NCBI GenBank assembly: GCA_015501605.1
Contig: JADNRZ010000036.1
Location: 62,001 to 126,000 of the forward strand
DNA: 64,000 nt
Direction of reading: 5' to 3'
Source: Panaeolus papilionaceus
Taxonomy: Eukaryota; Basidiomycota; Agaricomycetes; Agaricales
The notes beneath the pieces were generated by a model that was not told the origin of the DNA, ran no database searches, and was given only the letters and a program-made list of their open reading frames with translations. The position numbers and the translations under genes were made by a program. Shown here one piece after another: positions 58,894 to 64,000 of the stretch (its first letter is position 1; each line of letters starts with the position of its first letter).

Positions 58894-61184
58894 CTAGGCA
58901 AGTTTGAAGTGCCTTTTATAAGGTAAAAGGATGTCAGGGGCGTTGGCAAGGTGAGATTCTGGTTCCCATGAGTTGTGGAACAGTGGGAAGCCTTTCCACA
59001 ATATGAAGTATTCTCTCTTGCCCAATTTTCCACAATGTTTGTGAATCTGGTCAAGTTTGTATTCTTCTTCTCCGCCAATGATGTCTGGTGGCAGTTGTGG
59101 GAAGTTTGGTCCATGCTCTGTTGTTTCAGAATATTCGGAGAGAAGGGTGGCATGGAAGACATCATGGATTTTCCAATACTGTGGGAGTTTGAGGTGATAC
59201 GTTACTGGTCCCAATACTTCGGTAATTGGAAAGGGTCCTTCTTGTTTCGTCGCAATCTTCTTGTTGTGTCCAAGTTTCAGGTTTTGGGAGTCAAGCCACA
59301 CAAGATCTCCAACTTGGAATGGGGTGAACAGGTTTTTGCTGAAGTTAATCATTCTATTCCTGGCAAACATGTGTGCTGCAATTGCTTCCTGTCAGATCTT
59401 GAGAAGGGATGCGAGCTTCTTGTCAACAGAGGGATAGATTGTGTGTTCGAAGGCTAGCGGGATCTGAGTGGGGCTTGTTCCCAACATGAGTTCAAAGGGG
59501 GAGTGGGGTCTGTCTGAGTGTCATCGGTTATTGTGAGTGAATTCGAGAGTGGGGAGAGCGTCTGGCCAGGATTCGGGGTTCGTGATGCAGTAGATGGAGG
59601 GGTAGACTTCAATTTCTTGGTTAAAGCATTCAGTGGTTCTGTCAGTTTGGGGGTGGTAGGCAGTGGAGAGTTTGGATTCGACATTGAGGAGTCTGAGGAG
59701 TTCTTTGAAGGCGTGGGCAGCGAATCTGGGGTCACAATCTGAGGTGATGGAGTCTGGGAGTCCAAATCGTTTGTAGAGATTGTCAAGTAAAAGTTTGGCA
59801 ACGCCTTCAGCAGAGATCATTTTGGAACAAGGGATAAGGATTACCCCCTTCGTAAGGCCATGGTCCACCACAGATAGAATAGAGTCATATCTGAGGGATG
59901 GTGGAAGGTCAGTGATCAAATCCATTGAGGTTTGGGCAAAGGGTTTCATTGATTCTGGAGCAGGAATCAGAATTAGTGTGGGTCTTGCAGGGTTCCTATC
60001 GATCTTGAATTGCTGGCAGGTGGCACATCCTTTGACATAGGAGGAGATGAAACGTCTCATGCCTGGCCACCAATAGGATCTGGCAACGGCATTATACATT
60101 TCTATCTGTCTGGGATGTCCAGCGGAAACTGGGTCGTGGAAGTGCATGACTATGGACTTGCAGAGTTCCAGGTCGTTGGGAATATACTGTATGTCTTGTT
60201 CTTGTAAAAGAGCAGTTTCCTGTGTTCTCCTTCGTCAAAGGACCAGTCGTTTATGGTGGTTCCAGTGGTTATGTTGGTGTTCTTGAGTAGGGTCTCTAAA
60301 GCTTCCATGGTGTTTTTGTCCAAGGGCCTTGCATCGGCTATCTGTTTCTGGAGTTCAGTGTTGATGAGGTTGATGAATAGTGATTCGGGGAGCATTGTGA
60401 TGTCGGTGTTTTCTTCGTTTTCTCCTCCTGGCATGAGGTCTGGTCGTCGTGAGAGAGCATCTGACTGAACCATCTTGTAACCTGGCATGTGTTCAAGTTT
60501 GATGTCGTATTTGGAAAGGATAAGAAACCATAGGGCTTGTCGTCAATTAAGGTTCTGAGGGGAATGCCAGTATGTGAGGTTCTTGTGGTCGGAGTAGACG
60601 GTGGTTGTGTGAGGGGATCCCAGGATGTAATGTTTCCATTCTTTGAGAGCTTGGATAACTCCTAAAAGTTCTCAATCGAAGACTTGGTAGTTCTGTTCGG
60701 CAGGAGAGAATGAACAAGAGAGAAAACAGACAGGGTGGCGTTTTCCGTTGCTGTTGGCTTGAGTTAGGACAGCTCCATAAGCGTACTGGGATGCATTGGC
60801 TTCAATTTGAAATGGTCAGTTTTGGTCTGGCATGGCGAGCACTGGTTCCTTGCTGAATTGTTCTTTGAGGTTGTCAAATGCGAGTTGATGGGTGTCGGTC
60901 CATAGGAAGGGTCAGTCTTTTTGGAGTAGGTCGTTTAGGGTCGGGCGAGGTTGGAGTAGTGTCGGATGAATTTTTGGTAGAAGTTTCCAAAACCAAGAAA
61001 TGATCGGACTTGCTTGAGGGTCTTCAGTGTTGGCCAATCCTTAATTCCTGAGATCTTAGCAGGGTCCATGGAAATCTTGTTATGTTCAATGATGAATCCT
61101 AGGTAGGCAATCTTGGTTTTGTTGAACTTGCACTTCTTGGGTGTCAGCACTGTAAACCCAATTCAGCCAGTTAATCTGACCACA
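58894..61184 (-). pseudogene. Truncated, decayed Ty3/gypsy pol with chromodomain
   Basis: Starting at the retroelement junction (61184): RT thumb/connection (LTPKKCKFNKTKIAYLGFII, VRSFLGFGNFYQKFIRHYS), a broken RNase H (about 60930-60490), a tether (YKMVQSDALSRRPDL), integrase with finger (HFHDPVSAGHP ... CATCQQFK), core (TSMDLITDLPPS, SDCDPRF, HPQTDRTTECFNQE) and C-terminal part (FQVGDLVWLDSQNLKL, TYHLKLPQYWKIHDVFHATL) ending in a chromodomain (FILWKGFPLFHNSWEPES). Stop at 58894-58896. Damage: frameshift just before LTPKKC (about 61155), several in RNase H, and a stop near 59460-59420. Two Arg-to-Cys changes (SDRD to SDCD, TER to TEC) look like CGN to TGN transitions. Confidence 0.85.
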
Positions 61185-61587
61185 TGTCAGGGATCTCCTG
61201 CTACCTCCTATTCCTTTCCTTATTATTGTCTCTCTGTCTCTCCTTTCTCCATTTCCTTTGCTCTATCCCATTATCTGGACATATCATGGACTCATAGATA
61301 TTATATTACACTCTCCTTTAGTTGCCATTCATTCATTATTTAGTTGTTGCCACTGTTACATAGTCATTCCTTTGTGTTTCCCTTTGTTTGTTTCCAAAGG
61401 CATTGTTTGGCATCAAGGCTGATGCCAATGCCAGCTCATCACTTAAATAGCTGTTTCACCTGGGTTTGATCCTTTACCTCTTTCTCTTTGGATCTCCCCA
61501 GGTGAGCCTACTTCCTGTATTTATGTAGAGCTGATATATATCTTTGGATCTCCCCCAGGACTTGTGTGTGTCTGAGGTGCCCTTACA
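61185..61587 (+). repeat. 5' LTR of copy 2 (403 bp)
   Basis: TGTCAGGGATC...CCCTTACA. Compared with copy 1 it lacks one G in the opening GGGG and one C in the first GATCTCCCCC, and has substitutions such as TTATTATTGT for TTATTACCAT. The ACCTCTTTCT start-like sequence and TTAAATA are kept. Confidence 0.9.
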
Positions 61588-61596
61588 GTAGAAAGA

Positions 61597-63192
61597 CATC
61601 AGCAATTTCCGATTTTGGGTTGTAGCATAGCCACTGATGGCTGTAGCATGCATCATGGCAACAGTAGTGGCTGTAGCATCCATGATGGCAGTGGTAGCAA
61701 CGACTAGCAAGTTAGTGCTCTGTAGCACTACATGCATTACCTCCCCCTCTGTGTACTGCTACCTACCATGGTATGGTAATTATGTAGCTATAGGGAGTGC
61801 CCTCTCTTAAAGTCATGCCAGAAATTACTTATATTATTAAAAACCAATGTCAACTAGGTGCTAGACTACAAATAATTGTATATAACAGAATAGTAGTGAA
61901 TTTCGAGACCAATAAGTTGGACTTGTCATTTTTTTTTGAAGTCCATTGTCCACTTTGGTGAAACATATGAGATGGGAAAATGCTGATTAATCAAAATGCG
62001 AACCAAAATGATTCCAAAATAAGCAATTTTGATTGCACTCTCTTCTTTCCTCAACTATCATCTTTGTCCACATCTACCATATTTCCCCATCCCACAGGTG
62101 CTTTAATGGTTCTATATATATATATTTAAGAGACCTGGTAAGTGTTTATTATTATGGAATCAAGTGGCTGACTACTATATTATAGGATGTTATCGCTGCT
62201 TTAGCAGTAGATTTTACCTGCACTTTAACATATTTTGGTGAGATTCCTTTTATTTATTTTTCTTTCTTTTTCTATTTATGACATTCTTCTATTACTTCTA
62301 TTATTATAGGTGCTTTATTATGTCTGTTTGAGCATAGGAGATGGGTTTTCATAGGTATGTGAATGTTATGGGTACGACTTCCGGACTTTCTCATGCTCTG
62401 CTTTCATGTCTTTTCTAGTTCTTCGTCATCATGACCTTCCTCTACATGTCATATATAACCCTTGGTGAGTTCTATTTTATTTATTGTTATACTGTACTTC
62501 ATTAATATATTTATTTAGAGCATAAATTCTTGACCTTTATTATCGCTTATTGCCATTCTTGCTATTCTCTTGGTTATCTCTGTATTTAGGGAAAGTCAAG
62601 GGTACAGGTGACTTGGACAGGTTATGGGTTGGGTTGGGTGCAGGTATAGGTGTGGGTCAGCCTTGGTGTACCTGTGAGCTTCAAAACAGGCCCAAGAGCG
62701 CCCAAAACAGCCCAGAATTGGGCTAGATATGCTCAAAATATGAAAGGCTTTGCATTTTGAGCATATCTTGCCCAAAAATTGTCTGTTTTTGACATTCTTG
62801 GACTTTTTTTGCATGGAAAACCCGCAGGTACACAGGTAGGGTATGCCATGGGTCCAGGATGTTCCCTATCTGTATTGTATGCAGTATTACTTGTGTATTA
62901 GTTAGTTTTTGAATGATATATTAATTTTTGTTTTACAATCTTATGAGTGATTTCATGTGTTATATGTACTATTTGGAAGGGCAATTTGTATATGTAGTGG
63001 TCTACCTATGTAGCAGTCTGTAGTGCTCTGTAGCACCTGTAGCAGTCTGTAGCATCATGTAGCAACAAGGGGGTGCTACAGAGCACTACTGACCCTAATG
63101 GGGAAACTCCATAAGGGGTACCCTTTGCTACAGCACTACAGTGCTACGGAGCACTACGGAGCACTCCAGAGCCAACCCAGACATTGCTAATG
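61597..63192. mobile_element. 1.6-kb non-autonomous TIR element inserted in the retroelement PBS
   Basis: Ends CATCAGCAAT (61597) and ATTGCTAATG (63192) are inverted with one mismatch. GA flanks both sides (61595-61596; 63193-63194), and removing the element with one GA restores the AGAAAGAGGT leader of copy 1 exactly. Subterminal regions are rich in TGTAGCA / GCACTAC repeats, and a MITE copy sits inside (62589-62866). No gene recognised. The ends resemble the CATCAGG element at 33028, also with a 2-bp flank repeat. Confidence 0.75.
62589..62866 (+). repeat. MITE, GGGAA-ended family, copy C (CpG-depleted)
   Basis: 278 bp flanked by TA. Starts GGGAAAGTCAAGGGTA and ends GGATGTTCCC. It follows copy B block by block, but nearly every CG in copy B is TG or CA here, for example GGTTATGGGTTGGG where B has GGTCGCGGGTCGGG. 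Confidence 0.8.
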
Positions 63193-63315
63193 GAGGTCAC
63201 CTTGGAGACTGAGACTGCATACAGTCTGTTACATCCTCTGTTCTGCTTCTTCTGTTCAGCTGCATTATAGACTCTGTGCTTTCTCCCTCTCCTCTCTTCT
63301 CCCTGTCTGGCAACC

Positions 63316-64000
63316 ATGGATCTCCATACTTCACCACCTCCAGCTGCTTCTGTCTCTCTGTCTCAGTTGCCTTCCCTGGAAGACCAGGTATCCTCCATGC
63401 TTGCTCAGCAGGAATCCCAACAGGTAGCTATCTCCCACTTGAGGTCTTCTGTTCTTTCCTTGCTTCATTATTTTTCTTCTACTTTCAATCCCTCTTCCCT
63501 TTCTCTTTCTTCTTCCTCTTCTTCTTCTCCCTCCCCTGTTTCTTCTACTTTTCCCCCACTCCCTTCCCACTCTGTTGGACAGCTGACAGATGGGATACTA
63601 CACTCTTTAAACCATGGAACTGTAGACAGAAACTTTTCCCCTTCTTCTTCTTTCCCTTTACCTAGTGTAAACATGGAACAATCTTCACCTTCTCCTCACC
63701 CTCTTTCTTCTTCTCATTTTATTAGTGTACCTATGGAACATTCTTCTTCTTCTTCTCTTTCTTCTAGTAGTAGTCTTCCTCTTCCCCCCACTTCTATTCA
63801 GTCATCCAATAGAGTGGATCCTCCCCTCCCCACTGTCTCTTCTGGTTGCCCCAGTGGAATAGTGTCTTCTCCTCTCCTCACTGCCTCTTCTGGTTATCCT
63901 AGTGGAGTAGTGCATCCTTCTGCCCCTTCTTCTCATCGTCTTGGGACTCCTTTGATGATTGCAGAAAAGGTTAGGCCAGCTCCCCCTCCCCAGTATGATG
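63316..64000 (+). CDS. gag N-terminal part of copy 2, open at right edge
   Basis: ATG at 63316 in the same CAACCATGG context as copy 1. The frame stays open to the window end (MDLHTSPPPAASVSLSQLPS ... AEKVRPAPPPQYD). It differs from copy 1 mainly by in-frame length changes in Ser codons (TTC/TCT runs near 63500 and 63745) and a few substitutions (W to Q in PPPWYD). The rest of gag-pol lies outside the window, so intactness cannot be judged. Confidence 0.85.
   Translation, partial: MDLHTSPPPAASVSLSQLPSLEDQVSSMLAQQESQQVAISHLRSSVLSLLHYFSSTFNPSSLSLSSSSSSSPSPVSSTFPPLPSHSVGQLTDGILHSLNHGTVDRNFSPSSSFPLPSVNMEQSSPSPHPLSSSHFISVPMEHSSSSSLSSSSSLPLPPTSIQSSNRVDPPLPTVSSGCPSGIVSSPLLTASSGYPSGVVHPSAPSSHRLGTPLMIAEKVRPAPPPQYD

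Larger units (their letters stand above)
56486..61184 (-). mobile_element. Second, older Ty3/gypsy element, 5' end lost to a later insertion
   Basis: On the minus strand the order is: RT C-terminus, RNase H, integrase, chromodomain (61184-58894), a further ORF (58855-57074), a polypurine tract (57056-57043) and a 557-bp 3' LTR (57042-56486, TGTTAC...GTAACA). Gag, protease and the start of RT are missing because another retroelement (copy 2 of the first family) begins at 61185. All reading frames are broken. The family differs from the 6375-12627 element in LTR sequence and in protein sequence. Confidence 0.8.
61185..64000 (+). mobile_element. Ty3/gypsy element, copy 2 of the 6375 family, runs off right edge
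   Basis: The LTR 61185-61587 (403 bp) is followed by the same leader and gag start as copy 1. It is inserted in the RT region of the older minus-strand element. The leader is interrupted by a separate 1.6-kb TIR element (61597-63192). LTR differences from copy 1 include two single-base deletions and a few transitions, so it is an older or different source lineage. Confidence 0.9.

Noticed and set aside
1..64000. tRNA or rRNA genes
   Set aside because: I scanned by eye for tRNA B-box-like GGTTCGAATCC and for conserved rRNA blocks and found none; a dedicated search could still find a divergent one.

Overview
This is a repeat-dense stretch of a filamentous fungal genome, almost certainly an Agaricomycete (Basidiomycota). 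The basis is: many 45-65 nt GT-AG introns; a Plavaka-type transposase of the kind known from Agaricomycetes; a DUF6698-type gene; a C2-NACHT-WD40 (NLR-like) gene; and chromodomain Ty3/gypsy elements with fungal-type integrases. I cannot name the genus. All calls come from reading the sequence and remembered family features; no database search was run.

Layout. 0-1.3 kb: 5' part of an uncharacterised multi-exon gene running off the left edge (minus). 2.6-13.2 kb: a Plavaka transposase gene (minus) split by a complete Ty3/gypsy chromovirus (6375-12627; 405-bp LTRs; 5-bp target duplication GCTGT). 14.3-20.0 kb: two unrecognised multi-exon minus-strand genes. 20.5-25.9 kb: a 5.4-kb element with long TIRs made of G-rich/C-rich degenerate tandem repeats, holding smaller nested TIR elements. 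25.9-28.9 kb: an unrecognised minus gene and a plus gene that looks distantly related to the one at the left edge. 31.0-32.6 kb: a clean eight-exon DUF6698-type gene. 33.0-35.1 kb: a non-autonomous TIR element. 35.8-46.0 kb: remnants of a duplicated gene pair, a 3.0-kb near-perfect palindromic element (37067-40071) and a decayed member of a large Agaricomycete gene family (41.2-43.8 kb). 46.8-47.8 kb: a degenerate tandem array. 50.3-55.8 kb: the C2-NACHT-WD40 gene (ten exons, about 1,653 aa, eight nearly identical WD40 units). 56.5-61.2 kb: a second, decayed minus-strand Ty3/gypsy element with an extra ORF between pol and its 3' LTR. 61.2-64.0 kb: a second copy of the first chromovirus family, inserted into that element, carrying a 1.6-kb TIR element inside its primer-binding site and running off the right edge.

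How it fits together. Most of the window is a nested transposon graveyard with at least two layers of insertion (retroelement into Plavaka; TIR element into retroelement into older retroelement). The genes that look intact are the C2-NACHT-WD40 receptor-like gene and the DUF6698-type gene. The most unusual signals are: (i) two large elements sharing TIR starts CAnTGTAG and apparent TA target duplications, one of them a palindrome with about 1.06-kb arms that differ, as far as I can see, only in one homopolymer, and built around the self-complementary motif ATTTCCGCGGAAAT; (ii) evidence that the chromovirus family self-primes like Tf1; (iii) WD40 units that vary at only a few positions; (iv) a post-pol zinc-knuckle ORF in the env position of the older retroelement.
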